64,000 bases of DNA from Treponema sp. (lineage in GTDB: Bacteria > Spirochaetota > Spirochaetia > Treponematales > Treponemataceae), in the NCBI GenBank assembly GCA_004554075.1, contig SFOB01000008.1:1-64000 (forward strand), read 5' to 3'. This document shows, piece after piece, positions 16,573-26,729 of the stretch. The notes under the pieces were generated by a model, which was not told where the DNA came from, did no database searches, and saw nothing but the letters and a program-made list of their open reading frames with translations. Each line of letters starts with the position of its first letter. Positions within the stretch are counted from its first letter, which is position 1. Made by a program: the position numbers and the translations under genes.

Positions 16573-17206
16573 ACTGTCATTTATACTGATACTGATTTTC
16601 CCTCTCCTTTTTATTTCCTGCCAGGCAGAAGTAACCCTTACTGTGCAGAATGACGATTCTGTTGCAATTACTTTTGAGGGTGCGGCAGGCCCGGCTTTTA
16701 CCCGGATGATAAGTAGTGCGGCCGGAATGAATGTGGCTGCCGGTACAGAGACTCAGAGCAACGGTGATTTTTTGATAGACGAAGCATCGGTTTCCTACGA
16801 GCTTGCAAAAGCCGGCTTTTCCGACGTAAAAGTTGTTCAGAAAAAAGGAAATGATGTTCGAATCAGCATGACAGATAAGACTCAAAGCTCCTATCTTTTT
16901 ACTTCAAAAATCGTAAAGGCAGAAAAGGGAAAGCTTAGCGCTTCTTTGAGCCGAAAGAGTCTGGAAGATTTTTATGCTTCTGCAGATGAGCAGACCCGCA
17001 TGATTTTAGACCTCTTCCTTGCTCCGGTTTTTAATGATGAAGAGATGACAGAGGCTGAATATCTGGAAATGGTTGGCGCATTTTATGGAGAAACCGCCGA
17101 AAAAGAAGTTGGCAAAAGCCTTGTAAAAATAAATCTGATTTCAAAAGACGGCAGTAAAGAAAGCCTGGTTTATCCGTTAAGCCAGCTTTTCTGTGGAAAT
17201 TTCTAA
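16568..17206 (+). CDS. Small lipoprotein of unknown function
   Basis: From the ATG at 16568 the protein has 212 residues and opens with a textbook lipoprotein signal (MTLSFILILIFPLLFISC, C18). The mature part is a mixed alpha/beta domain (EVTLTVQNDDSVAITFEG, SYELAKAGFSDVKVVQKKGNDVRI) with no recognised motif. The same frame is open back to an ATG at 16475, whose A is the last base of the NlpC stop (TGATG). That longer reading would put 31 residues, including repeat-encoded HAELVSAS, before the signal peptide. I therefore prefer 16568. The gene probably shares the NlpC transcript. Function unknown. Confidence 0.7.
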   Translation: MTLSFILILIFPLLFISCQAEVTLTVQNDDSVAITFEGAAGPAFTRMISSAAGMNVAAGTETQSNGDFLIDEASVSYELAKAGFSDVKVVQKKGNDVRISMTDKTQSSYLFTSKIVKAEKGKLSASLSRKSLEDFYASADEQTRMILDLFLAPVFNDEEMTEAEYLEMVGAFYGETAEKEVGKSLVKINLISKDGSKESLVYPLSQLFCGNF

Positions 17207-17263
17207 CACAAGCATAGACTTTTATTCAATTAATTTTCCCTCAAATCAGTATAAAGTTATGCT

Positions 17264-18886
17264 ATGAAAGAGTCAGAGATTTTTATTAATCAGGTTGGGT
17301 ATCTCCCACTCGACAAGAAAAACGTTTTCGTGAGCAAGGCTGCAAAAGGTGCGGCAGAAAACTTTGAAATCTGCGAAAAAAAGAGCGGAAAAAGCCTTTT
17401 TACAGGCACCCTGCTTGCAGCGCCTAACGATGAACAGTCTGGCGGCGGCTATTTTACAGGCGATTTTTCAGGCTTGCAGCAGGCCGGCGAGTATTTCGTA
17501 AAGATTGGAGACCAGCAGAGTTTTTCTTTTTCAATTTCTGACAAGGTTTACAAGGACCTTTCTCTTTCTACACTTAAGTATTTTACAGATTCCCGCTGCG
17601 GACAGGGCATTTGCCATACCGGCGAGGCCGAAGTTTACGGCACTGGCGAAAAGAAAAATGTGCAGGGTGGCTGGCATGATGCAGGCGACTACGGCCGCTA
17701 TATTGTTGCCGGAACAAAAACTGTAATGGACATGCTGCTTGCCTATAAAAAGTGCCCGGAAAAGTTTGCGGAACTCGAGGGCAGTGGCTTTGATCTGCTT
17801 GCAGAAATACGTTTTGAGCTTGAGTGGATGCTGCAGATGCAGAGGGAAGATGGCGCGGTTTATCATAAAATTTCCTGCTATCACTTCTGTGCTTTTATTA
17901 ATCCACAGGACGAAAAAGATCAGCTTGTTCTGGCTCCGGTTTCTACAGCTGCCACTGCAGATTTTGCAGGCTGTCTTGCCTATGCTTCTGGTTTTTACCG
18001 GGAAGAGGGAGCAAATCAGGATGCTGCTTTTGCAGACACCCTCCTTGCAGCCGCAGTTAAGGCTCAGAATTATCTTTTTTCTCACGATGATGAGCTTTAT
18101 ATCAATCCGCCAGAAATTACAACCGGCGGTTATGGCGACCGCGATGTTCGTGATGAACGCTATTTTGCCCTCTGCGCACTTTATGCTGCTACCGGCGAGA
18201 AAAACTATCTTACCCAGGCACTTAAATACCGCGAAGATAAAAAGAAAGACAAGCCTGATGCACAGCATCCGTGGAATGACGGCTGGCAGGAATGTTTTGG
18301 CTGGCCTTTTGTTTCCGGTTACGGAACAGAAATCTTACTGGAGCTGGCTGCCCATGCGGAAGATGAGTCTTCGGCCTCAGATGCCATTCCTTCAGATCTT
18401 CTTGCTGAAATTACAAGCGGCATAATCACCCAGGCAGAAAAATACCTCGAAATAAGTAATGCTTCTGCCTTCCGCTACTGCTCAAAATTTGTATTCTGGG
18501 GAAGTAACGGAGGAATATGCGACCTTGCTCACATAATGCTCATGGCCTACGACCTTACCGGCAGAAAAGAATTCTTTGATGCTGCAAAGGCTCAGATAGA
18601 CTATATTCTCGGTTGTAATCCTGTAAATTACTGTTATGTAACAGGAGCCGGAACAAAAAGTCCTGTAAATCCTCACCACCGCCCAAGTGGTGCAAGCGGT
18701 CACGTTTTCCCAGGTATGCTTGCAGGAGGCCCTTGTGCAGGTCTTCTGGATGCCTACGCCAAAGAGCATCTTACCGGCCAGCCGCCTCTAAAATGCTACG
18801 CAGACGCCACCCCAAGCTACAGCACAAACGAAGTTGCAATTTACTGGAACTCCGCCTTTGTTTACGTATTGAATCGGGTACGCTAA
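17264..18886 (+). CDS. GH9 endoglucanase/cellodextrinase without a signal peptide
   Basis: The 540-residue enzyme begins with the Ig-like CelD_N domain (IFINQVGYLPLDKKN, GEYFVKIGDQQSFSFSI) and continues with the (alpha/alpha)6 GH9 catalytic domain. Catalytic acids are visible: D139 and D142 in GGWHDAGDYGRY and the general acid E523 in YSTNEVAIYWN. The GH9 histidine region is NPHHRPSGASG. GH9 enzymes cleave beta-1,4-glucans by inversion. No signal peptide or lipobox precedes the Ig domain, so the enzyme is probably cytoplasmic and acts on imported cellodextrins. TATAAA at 17250-17255 lies eight bases before the ATG. Confidence 0.9.
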   Translation: MKESEIFINQVGYLPLDKKNVFVSKAAKGAAENFEICEKKSGKSLFTGTLLAAPNDEQSGGGYFTGDFSGLQQAGEYFVKIGDQQSFSFSISDKVYKDLSLSTLKYFTDSRCGQGICHTGEAEVYGTGEKKNVQGGWHDAGDYGRYIVAGTKTVMDMLLAYKKCPEKFAELEGSGFDLLAEIRFELEWMLQMQREDGAVYHKISCYHFCAFINPQDEKDQLVLAPVSTAATADFAGCLAYASGFYREEGANQDAAFADTLLAAAVKAQNYLFSHDDELYINPPEITTGGYGDRDVRDERYFALCALYAATGEKNYLTQALKYREDKKKDKPDAQHPWNDGWQECFGWPFVSGYGTEILLELAAHAEDESSASDAIPSDLLAEITSGIITQAEKYLEISNASAFRYCSKFVFWGSNGGICDLAHIMLMAYDLTGRKEFFDAAKAQIDYILGCNPVNYCYVTGAGTKSPVNPHHRPSGASGHVFPGMLAGGPCAGLLDAYAKEHLTGQPPLKCYADATPSYSTNEVAIYWNSAFVYVLNRVR

Positions 18887-18911
18887 GGCAGCTTTGGCTC
18901 CTTTCACCAGT

Positions 18912-18940
18912 GTCATTATCGGGCCTGACCCCGATAATCC
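18912..18940 (+). repeat. Palindromic repeat, TTATCGGG variant
   Basis: The element begins GTCATTATCGGG and ends CCCGATAATCC, with nine-base arms (ATTATCGGG/CCCGATAAT). It has the same GTCAT…ATC edges as the main repeat family but a different core. It lies after the GH9 gene and could also act as a weak terminator. Confidence 0.7.
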
Positions 18941-18952
18941 AGATAAATAATA

Positions 18953-18982
18953 TTGCGTATTTCTACATATATATAGTATAAT
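18953..18982 (+). promoter_or_regulatory. Predicted leaderless promoter of the lipoprotein operon
   Basis: TTGCGT (18953-18958), 18-base spacer, TATAAT (18977-18982), seven bases, ATG at 18990. It is probably the promoter for the four lipoprotein genes that follow. Confidence 0.7.
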
Positions 18983-18989
18983 AGTCCGA

Positions 18990-21341
18990 ATGTATAAGGG
19001 AGTATTATCAACTTTTAAAAAAGGACTTTCTCTGATAGCCCTCTGTAGTTTTATGTTTTCATGCAAGCTTTTCGAAAACGATGTAGCTGACTTTATGGAA
19101 ACCTACACCGAAACTGCAGCTATAGATATACATACTTTTTCAGTTCCCACTTATCAGGATACAGACGGAAACGACTGCATAAACTCAAAACAAGATCTCG
19201 AAATTGAGCTTTTTATGCGAAATCCTAAAAAGTTTATAATGCAGCCTTCCATCAGTTTTGAAAATCTTTCGCCATCAGTTGACGTTTCAAGAGTAAGCAT
19301 AGAGCAGACAGATTTATATACTCTTAAGGTTGTAATGCCACAGGAATTCCTTCTGGATGCAGATGAAGGAAAAGACCTTACGACAAAATTTACTCTTTAT
19401 GAGCCGATGAGTGGTCGTGTTTTCGCTGGCTACGAAATTCCTCTTTCCTGCAATACTATTCCACCTCAAGTTCAGAATGCGACAATTCTGAACAATAACA
19501 ACGAAACCTTCGTAATCTTTTTTGATATGCCAGATGCCCAGGAACTTGCAATCAGACATAAGGACATAGCCTGCATCACTATTAATGGTCAGGACTTCCC
19601 GGTTGAAATTGCAGACGACGGCAGCTTTACTTTTGAGGGCACTCGTTTTTCAAATACACCTAAACCTGGTTATTCAATTATCGATTCAAAGGCTTTTGCT
19701 GATTCTGACAGGTCAGTTTATTTTGAAACAGAAGAACCCTTCTTTATGGGCGAAAAAGATTTTACCCTTGGTCTTAAAGATAAAGCAGGACTCACTCAGA
19801 CAGTTTATACAAATACAGAAATTTCCCGCCTGAGTAGGGTTGATATAAAGGATGTTGATAATGTAGTTTACACAACCGGTGCCAACGAAATGGTAGCTGG
19901 CAGTAATGTGGATCCTTTTAAAATCACCCTGACACCGCCGACAACAGATCATAAGGGAATTACAGTTCCAGGCCAGACAACTCTGCATTACGCACTTTAT
20001 AAGGGAACAAGCACAGTAAGTGCCCTGTTTAAGGAAGATCAGACTAACAGTGCCGTTACTTTTGAACTGACAGAGGGTACCTATCATCTGGAAACCTACG
20101 CAACATTAATAAATTACGAGCAGTCACCTTTGACATGCGTAACCCTGCGTGTTGTGGACTGTGCAATTTATGTAAGCGAAGACGGAGACGATGTAACTGC
20201 AGACGGAACCCGCGATCTTCCTTTCAAGACCCTGCAGGCTGCAATTAATGATGTTGATACAAGAAATATGCCGAACGACAAACTCAACATTTATGCATCC
20301 GGAACTCTCCAGGGTACCGCAATTGTAAATCCAACAATTGCAAAAGAACTTGTAATCAGCGGCCGCCCGGGAAGTTCAGCAACAATCGATGCCCAGGGCA
20401 GCGGTCCAGCCCTTACAATCGACAGCAGTATTCCAATCACCCTCAAGAATATCACCATTACAAATGGCCAGGCAGAAAAGGGCGGCGCAATTCTTATGAA
20501 GTCTGGCAGCAAACTCACTTTGCTTTCTGGAACTAAGATTACTGGTAATGCTGCAAGCGCTGATGGTGGTGCAATCTATGTAGAGACTAGAGCAAGCCTT
20601 ACAATAACAGACGGTGTTTCAATTACAGAAAATCAGGCATCAGGAAATGGTGGTGCTATTTATACACAAACAGATATAAGCCTTTCTGGTGCAGTTGAGA
20701 TTACTGATAATACAAATGCTTCTGGCGGAAAGTCTAACCTTTATCTGCCAACAGGAATAAAAATTAAGATTGAAGACAGTCTGGCTTCAAATGGTAGCAA
20801 GTCTAATATTGGTATTACAACACAGGCCATACCAACAATTCTTACTCCGGTTATTATTACTCAAGGCTATGGTTTTGCTGATGGAAACAACAGCGGTGTA
20901 ATGCCGGGTACTTACTTTATCGGCGATAATTATGCAGTTTCTGTTGACGACACAAGTGGCGAGGCAGTTATTGCAGTAAACGGCGGAAGTATTACAGACC
21001 CACTGACCTCACAGCAAATTACCTTTGCTCTTGAGCAGAACTGGTTCGACGCACTTTCTGCTTCCGACGCTGACAGAACCTTAAAGATAAATCCAACAAT
21101 CACAATTGATGGAATTGATGTAACGGAAGAAGCTCTTGCTTCTACAACTAATCCGATTACATGGAACATAGAACTCTTTATAAATAATGTACCTGTTCCT
21201 GGCTGTACATTTACAAGCAGGGAATTTGTTCTTCCTTCGGAAGCTTGTTATGAGGATGTTTATGAGCTTCATGTTCAGGCTACCTGGAATGGAATATCTT
21301 ATGATGATTCGTTTACCGTATACGGCTATGACCCGTCATAA
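18990..21341 (+). CDS. Beta-helix surface lipoprotein 1
   Basis: The 783-residue protein has a lipoprotein signal ending at C25 (ALCSFMFSC). Residues about 30-390 form Ig-like/beta-sandwich material not shared with the next three genes. At about 392 comes the module opening common to the cluster (YVSEDGDD…TRDLPFKTLQAAIND), followed by a right-handed parallel beta-helix with GGAI turns (KGGAILMKSG, DGGAIYVETR, NGGAIYTQTD). A capping section (SNLYLPTGIKIKIEDSL) and a C-terminal beta domain follow. It is likely exposed at the cell surface and may bind carbohydrate or host material. No enzyme motif is seen. First gene of a four-gene operon. Confidence 0.75.
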   Translation: MYKGVLSTFKKGLSLIALCSFMFSCKLFENDVADFMETYTETAAIDIHTFSVPTYQDTDGNDCINSKQDLEIELFMRNPKKFIMQPSISFENLSPSVDVSRVSIEQTDLYTLKVVMPQEFLLDADEGKDLTTKFTLYEPMSGRVFAGYEIPLSCNTIPPQVQNATILNNNNETFVIFFDMPDAQELAIRHKDIACITINGQDFPVEIADDGSFTFEGTRFSNTPKPGYSIIDSKAFADSDRSVYFETEEPFFMGEKDFTLGLKDKAGLTQTVYTNTEISRLSRVDIKDVDNVVYTTGANEMVAGSNVDPFKITLTPPTTDHKGITVPGQTTLHYALYKGTSTVSALFKEDQTNSAVTFELTEGTYHLETYATLINYEQSPLTCVTLRVVDCAIYVSEDGDDVTADGTRDLPFKTLQAAINDVDTRNMPNDKLNIYASGTLQGTAIVNPTIAKELVISGRPGSSATIDAQGSGPALTIDSSIPITLKNITITNGQAEKGGAILMKSGSKLTLLSGTKITGNAASADGGAIYVETRASLTITDGVSITENQASGNGGAIYTQTDISLSGAVEITDNTNASGGKSNLYLPTGIKIKIEDSLASNGSKSNIGITTQAIPTILTPVIITQGYGFADGNNSGVMPGTYFIGDNYAVSVDDTSGEAVIAVNGGSITDPLTSQQITFALEQNWFDALSASDADRTLKINPTITIDGIDVTEEALASTTNPITWNIELFINNVPVPGCTFTSREFVLPSEACYEDVYELHVQATWNGISYDDSFTVYGYDPS

Positions 21342-21350
21342 TGGAGTGTA

Positions 21351-24300
21351 ATGAGTATGGAAAAGTTAATTAAAAGAAAGTCCATTTTTTTAGTTTTACT
21401 CACCGCCCTTTTGTTTTTGACTTCTTGTGTGCAGTCTGTATCCGGCTCTTCAACGCAGACAGCTTCTGATAATGATGAAAGTAAAGTTCTTTTTAAGGGA
21501 AGTATAAATCTGGAAAGTTCACTGGCTCGCTCTGCAAGTCCGGTTGCAATTGATATGACGAGTCACGAATTCTATGTAATTGCTACTCCAAAAAACGGAG
21601 AGGCCTTTGAGGTAGAAGTAGACCAGACAGAAAGAACCTTTGAAATCCCTCTTTCCTTTGGAGAATGGAAAATTGAAAGTGGAATCAGAAATACTGCAAA
21701 TCAGCAGAAGATTCTTATAGACACATTCACTGCAAATCTTCTTGTAAATACACCAACCTTCTCTCATGCTTTTTACCTGAAGCCGGTAAATGAAGGCACA
21801 GGTACTATCCGACTGGAAATGACGGTGCCTTCTACTGTAGTAAAAATGGGAATAGCGGTTCACAGTAAGCCGGAGGGTGCAGATTTTGATACAAGTGAAT
21901 GCACTGCTTCTGGAGATCAGATAATTCTGGAGCGTGAGAATGTTGCCTGCGGAACCTATAATCTTGTTTTGACTTTTTATAATTCTGGAAATGATCCTGT
22001 CTTTTCTACAATTCAGACAGTGAATGTTGTTCCAGGTCTTGAGACTACAAAATGGGTAAGCGGTTCAAACAGCACATTGATTTCTGCTGGAGTTTTTGAG
22101 GTAACTGATGAACTCATAACTGCCTGGCGTACACAGAGAAATAAATATTACGTAGACAGCGCTTCCGGTTCAAACTCAAATGCAGGAGGTCCTCTCGACC
22201 CATTCGAAACTTTAAGCCATGCGGTTTCAATCATAAATGATATTTATGGTACTGAGACTAAAGAAGTTACGATTATAATTGCAGATGGATTTGAAGAGAC
22301 TTTATCTGCCACAATTGCACTGGAGTATAATAAAACAATTACAATTCATGCAGAAGATGATTCCGGTGCAAAACTGATACGAAATCATGCAGGCTCTTGT
22401 ATTAAAATTCCTTCAAGCTCAAACCTTACTCTCGAAGGTCTTATTATTGATGGAGCAGGTATTAGCGGTTCCGGCAACGTAGGTATTCACAATGAAGGAA
22501 CTTTCATCATGAACAGCGGTAAAATCTGCGGGAATAATAATACTACAGCAGGTGGTGGTGCAGGTGTTTACAGCCCCGGAGTAATGGAGCTGAATGGGGG
22601 TGAAATTTCTGGAAATGTTTCGAATGGCAACGGAGCAGGAATTCTTTTAGACAGCCAGAACATAACAATCTCCGGCGGTATTGTAAAAAACAATCTGTCG
22701 GGCAGCACTCCGTCAAACCTCTTCCTGCCTTCTGGTTCAAAAATCAAAGTAGAAAGGGCAATTGCAAGCGGAACAGATATCAGCGTGAGCTTTGGCTGGA
22801 CTCCTAAAAAAATAACATCAACTACAGATCCTGCAATTTTTACAACAGGTTATGGTACGACAAACAGTGCAACTCCATCAAATTATTTTAAGAGCGATTT
22901 AAGATATATCATCATGCCGTTACCAACAAGTACAACCCCAAGTACACTTGAGGCGGGAGTGGCTCTCAGCGGAAAAGATTATGTAAATTTACTTAGCAAT
23001 GCTTTTTCAATGACCTTTGCTACAAATTTTGACAAGTTTAAGCATGGCGATACTCAAGTAGAAAACCGTACAATTAAAATCACACCAACCATTAAATTGA
23101 ACGGAATGGATATAACAGACAATGTACTTAATAGTACAGATAATCCCTTAAAATGGACCCTTAAGCTTTATTATCGAGGAATGGAAGTAGGATCTTCAGA
23201 AAGCAGTGAATTGTTAATAGATTCAGGTTATGCCGGCCGCTACGATCTTCATGTTTATGTAGAATATTTGGGGCTTGTAAAAGATGCTGAATTTGTAATT
23301 ACGGGCTTTACAAATATAATTCCAATTACAACAAAAGAGGCTTTGAAAAATCAATTTTCCGACATTTCGAATGGAACGGCAGAAATCACAAGAGATACCT
23401 GTATAAACCTTTTAACTGACCTTGATTTTTCTACTGAAGAATATTTACCAATAAGTGCAAAGGTTGTTGATGGTCGTATTACAAATACAGGTACAGACTT
23501 TGAAGGTGTTTTTGACGGAAACGGTCATACAATTACCTTGGGAAAAGTTGTGTCAGAAGATTTTATTGGAATCTGCTGGAAAAATAAAGGTACAATTCAA
23601 AATGTAATTTTAGAGCTTAAAGATGGCGATGACTTCAACATAAAAGTAGAAGAAGGAACTTCAAATCATAATGATGCTACTGATTCAAGTAAATATAAAT
23701 TCCATGCTTTTGGCGGGATATGTTATCATAATGAAGGAATTATCCGTAACTGCTGGAATAAAATAAATATAACCGAAGCAAGTTATTATGGAAGAGTCGG
23801 TGGAATTTGTTGTGTTAATTCAGGACTTATAGAAAACTGTATAAATACAGGAGATTTAAAAAATTGCAGCTGGAGTAGCGGTAAAGGGGACTGGGCTGGT
23901 TTATATGGCGTAGCAGGCGGAATTACCGGCGTTAATTGGAATGATGGCTTTATCCGTAATTGTGTAAATTATGGAGAAATCTGGCTGAATAAATATTATG
24001 ATTCTTCTGGAAGTGGAATAAACGGCCTTCCTGGAGCAATATGTGGAGCTCAGGATACAAATCGCAATACTGCAAAGATTGAATACTGCTACTGGCGGGA
24101 AAATTGTGTAAGATGTGATGACACAAAAAATAGAAATGCTTCCAATTCTACACAAAGAAACTGGCTTGTCTGTGAGCCGAGCAGCTATTCAAGGAATACC
24201 GTTCAGGGCGGTACTTTTGCATACAATGGATATATCTCATCTGGAAATGGAGGGCTTATAGCCGGCGATGCAATAAACGGACAGCCTCAAAGCCTTGCAT

Positions 24301-24416
24301 ATGGTACAGATCTTGTAGATGCCCTTAATGCCTATGCAAATACTGTAGACCCAAACAATACATATTTAAAGAGATGGCGGGCTGGTTCAGATTATGCCGC
24401 AGTATTTGATGAGTAG
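21351..24416 (+). CDS. Beta-helix/GLUG surface lipoprotein 2
   Basis: The 1021-residue lipoprotein (C26 in LLFLTSC) starts 9 bases after the previous stop with GGAG upstream. Residues about 40-265 hold the N-terminal module shared with lipoproteins 3 and 4 (WKIESGIR, SHAFYLKPVNEGTG, TTKWV). At about 266 the YVDSASGSNSN…PFETLSHAV opening leads into a short beta-helix (GAGVYSPG, GAGILLDSQ) and the SNLFLPSGSKIKV cap. The last 350 residues carry GLUG-type repeats (FHAFGGICYHNEGIIRNCWN, GRVGGICCVNSGLIENCINT, AGGITGVNWNDGFIRNCVNY), known from surface adhesins. The extreme C-terminus (KRWRAG…AVFDE) resembles that of lipoprotein 4. Confidence 0.75.
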   Translation: MSMEKLIKRKSIFLVLLTALLFLTSCVQSVSGSSTQTASDNDESKVLFKGSINLESSLARSASPVAIDMTSHEFYVIATPKNGEAFEVEVDQTERTFEIPLSFGEWKIESGIRNTANQQKILIDTFTANLLVNTPTFSHAFYLKPVNEGTGTIRLEMTVPSTVVKMGIAVHSKPEGADFDTSECTASGDQIILERENVACGTYNLVLTFYNSGNDPVFSTIQTVNVVPGLETTKWVSGSNSTLISAGVFEVTDELITAWRTQRNKYYVDSASGSNSNAGGPLDPFETLSHAVSIINDIYGTETKEVTIIIADGFEETLSATIALEYNKTITIHAEDDSGAKLIRNHAGSCIKIPSSSNLTLEGLIIDGAGISGSGNVGIHNEGTFIMNSGKICGNNNTTAGGGAGVYSPGVMELNGGEISGNVSNGNGAGILLDSQNITISGGIVKNNLSGSTPSNLFLPSGSKIKVERAIASGTDISVSFGWTPKKITSTTDPAIFTTGYGTTNSATPSNYFKSDLRYIIMPLPTSTTPSTLEAGVALSGKDYVNLLSNAFSMTFATNFDKFKHGDTQVENRTIKITPTIKLNGMDITDNVLNSTDNPLKWTLKLYYRGMEVGSSESSELLIDSGYAGRYDLHVYVEYLGLVKDAEFVITGFTNIIPITTKEALKNQFSDISNGTAEITRDTCINLLTDLDFSTEEYLPISAKVVDGRITNTGTDFEGVFDGNGHTITLGKVVSEDFIGICWKNKGTIQNVILELKDGDDFNIKVEEGTSNHNDATDSSKYKFHAFGGICYHNEGIIRNCWNKINITEASYYGRVGGICCVNSGLIENCINTGDLKNCSWSSGKGDWAGLYGVAGGITGVNWNDGFIRNCVNYGEIWLNKYYDSSGSGINGLPGAICGAQDTNRNTAKIEYCYWRENCVRCDDTKNRNASNSTQRNWLVCEPSSYSRNTVQGGTFAYNGYISSGNGGLIAGDAINGQPQSLAYGTDLVDALNAYANTVDPNNTYLKRWRAGSDYAAVFDE

Positions 24417-24432
24417 AAGGAGGAACAGAACT

Positions 24433-26700
24433 ATGAAAAAGACAATAAAGCTTTTACAGTTAGTTTTCTCTTTCTCCTGTATTCTGCTTTTAGTTTCCTG
24501 CAGAAATTCTACCGGTGGCAGCATAGAAAATAAAACTGTAATTTTTAATGGAAGTTTTGAAGTAGAAGACTCTCTGCTTAGACGCATGGAGAGTGCAGAA
24601 TATTCTGGCAGTGAGCCTTCGCGTTCAGCGCAGCCTTCACTTCCGGCATCTATTACATATTATGCACAGGCAACAAATAAAGCCAATTCAAATGATATTA
24701 TTATTTCAGATGATTTAAACCAAACTACAGGAACTTTTTCTATTCCACTTAAGACAGGTGCAACCTGGATAATAGAGGTTGGTGCAAAGGGGGTTTCGGC
24801 ATTAGACTCTTCAATCACAGATGCAGTTTTAATAAAAGATACCTTTGAGTTTAATCCTGCAACAGCAACAGAACCAAGAGTGGACCATACCTTCTATCTT
24901 GCACCTTATGTATCGGAAAATGGAAAAGGTAAAGTAAGTCTTCAGATACTAATAGAAAATCCAAGTGATAATAAAATATCTTGGGTAGAAATACAGCCAA
25001 GAAAAAATCTTTCTTATCCAGAAGATGCTACAAAACTAACTGCTGGTTGGAGTAATTTTACAGAATGGAATGATACAACAAAAGCATTAAGAAAAAGTGC
25101 GGTTTCAACTGTTTCAATTTTTCAAAATAATTTTCCGAGTGGTATTTGGGAAGCAGCAATAAACTTTACTGATGAAGAAGGACAGCTGCTTTTTTCAAGT
25201 ACACAGATAATTTGTGTATATGATAACCTTGAAACTAAAACCTGGGAATCAAGCAAAACAACAGCCGCAAGTAATGAACTTATAAAAAACGGAGTCTTTA
25301 GGCTTACAACACAACTTGTAGACGCTTACGGCCTTACAGACTTTTATGTAGGCGGCACAGACGCTAGCGATGATAACAGCGGTTCTCCAAATAAACCATT
25401 TGCAACAATAAAAACAGCAATTTCTGTAGTAAATGGAATAAACAGAATGGATAAAACTTATACAATCCATGTAATAAATAACCATTCAGAAACTTGTAGC
25501 TCTCAGCTTGTAGTTCAGTCAAATTTATCTATCGAATGTTATGAAGCTTCCTATGGAGATAGAAAGGGCTCTGCAACAATCACATCAACCAGTTCTGATG
25601 CAATCTTAAAAATAGAACCTACTGAAGAAGGAATTAGTACCTCACTGACTATTGAAGGCTTAAAAAAAGAAAATTCCTGGACAGGATTAAAGCTTAAATC
25701 AAGAACAGTATCTTATCGATCTCCTAATCAAAGAACACGAGGAGTTAGTGTTTCTGGAGGCTCTTCTTTCTTTATGAATGGTGGTGAAATTTCTGGTAAC
25801 ACAATAACTACGGCTGACAATAAAGGTGCTGGTGTTTATGTTGAAACAGATGGTTACTTTTCAATGAGTGGAGGAATTATAACAAGTAATGTTTCTTCAG
25901 GTTTAGGAGGTGGAGTATATGTTGCAGAAAATGCAGACTTCATTATGAAAGGCGGAAGTATTACTGGTAATAAAGCAAATAGTGGCGGCGGCGTGTACGT
26001 TGATGGTGCCATGACAATTGGAGGTACAGTTTTCATTTCTGAAAATGGTACAAATGCGTCACCATCTGTGGCTTCAAACATTTATCTTCCAACTGATAAA
26101 TTAATAAACATTAATGGAAAGTTACAGACTTCTGATGCAAATCGCTCTACTATTGGTGTTACAACAGAAACTCCCCCAACCATTGGAAACAACATCCGCT
26201 TTACAGAAGGTTATGCCTATGGAAAGGAATGGAGCCAGAATAAAAATGATGATGGAACATACATTCATCCATTTAAATATTTCTATGGTGATGTATCTGG
26301 ATGTTCTATCTTAACAGATCCGACACCAGAGAACCCCGAAACCCCTGAGTTTGAAAATAACGGCGATGCCTATCTAGGTATCAGTGGTGGTACCATAGCA
26401 CAATATACTGTACCTGAGGAAGCTATTTTATTTTCATTTTATCATCAAAGCAATAAAATTAAGATAACAATTACATGCACAGACACTGAGTGGTCTGGAT
26501 CTGAATCTTCAAATACTCATATCTTTTTGAAAAAGAATGGAGCTGAAATTCCAGAGTCTTTCTGGTCTCATAACTATACAGGCAATAATGAGATTGAAGT
26601 CACTCTGGGAGACACTTTACCAGCTGGAAGTTATGTCATAGAAATTGATGTAAGCTATGGCAGTTATGTTTATACAGGAATTTGCAGATGCACAAAATAA
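24433..26700 (+). CDS. Beta-helix surface lipoprotein 3
   Basis: I start this 755-residue protein at the ATG at 24433 because AAGGAGG lies about eight bases upstream and a lipoprotein signal follows directly (C23 in ILLLVSC). The N-terminal module matches lipoproteins 2 and 4 (WIIEVGAKG, DHTFYLAPYVSENGKG, ETKTWESS). The YVGGTDASDDNSGSPNKPFA opening at about 305 leads to beta-helix turns (GAGVYVETDGYFSMSGGIIT, GGGVYVAENADFIMKGGSIT, GGGVYVDGAM) and the SNIYLPTDKLININ cap. A C-terminal beta domain follows, without GLUG repeats. The frame continues upstream into the previous gene, but that part is not expected to be translated. Confidence 0.75.
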   Translation: MKKTIKLLQLVFSFSCILLLVSCRNSTGGSIENKTVIFNGSFEVEDSLLRRMESAEYSGSEPSRSAQPSLPASITYYAQATNKANSNDIIISDDLNQTTGTFSIPLKTGATWIIEVGAKGVSALDSSITDAVLIKDTFEFNPATATEPRVDHTFYLAPYVSENGKGKVSLQILIENPSDNKISWVEIQPRKNLSYPEDATKLTAGWSNFTEWNDTTKALRKSAVSTVSIFQNNFPSGIWEAAINFTDEEGQLLFSSTQIICVYDNLETKTWESSKTTAASNELIKNGVFRLTTQLVDAYGLTDFYVGGTDASDDNSGSPNKPFATIKTAISVVNGINRMDKTYTIHVINNHSETCSSQLVVQSNLSIECYEASYGDRKGSATITSTSSDAILKIEPTEEGISTSLTIEGLKKENSWTGLKLKSRTVSYRSPNQRTRGVSVSGGSSFFMNGGEISGNTITTADNKGAGVYVETDGYFSMSGGIITSNVSSGLGGGVYVAENADFIMKGGSITGNKANSGGGVYVDGAMTIGGTVFISENGTNASPSVASNIYLPTDKLININGKLQTSDANRSTIGVTTETPPTIGNNIRFTEGYAYGKEWSQNKNDDGTYIHPFKYFYGDVSGCSILTDPTPENPETPEFENNGDAYLGISGGTIAQYTVPEEAILFSFYHQSNKIKITITCTDTEWSGSESSNTHIFLKKNGAEIPESFWSHNYTGNNEIEVTLGDTLPAGSYVIEIDVSYGSYVYTGICRCTK

Positions 26701-26729
26701 TTACTTTGAAAAAACTGAAGGAAGAATAT

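Noticed and set aside
26682..26729. Upstream start for lipoprotein 4.
   Set aside because: It overlaps the previous gene and would put 16 residues ahead of the lipoprotein signal; AAGGAAG correctly spaced for 26730 decides the start.
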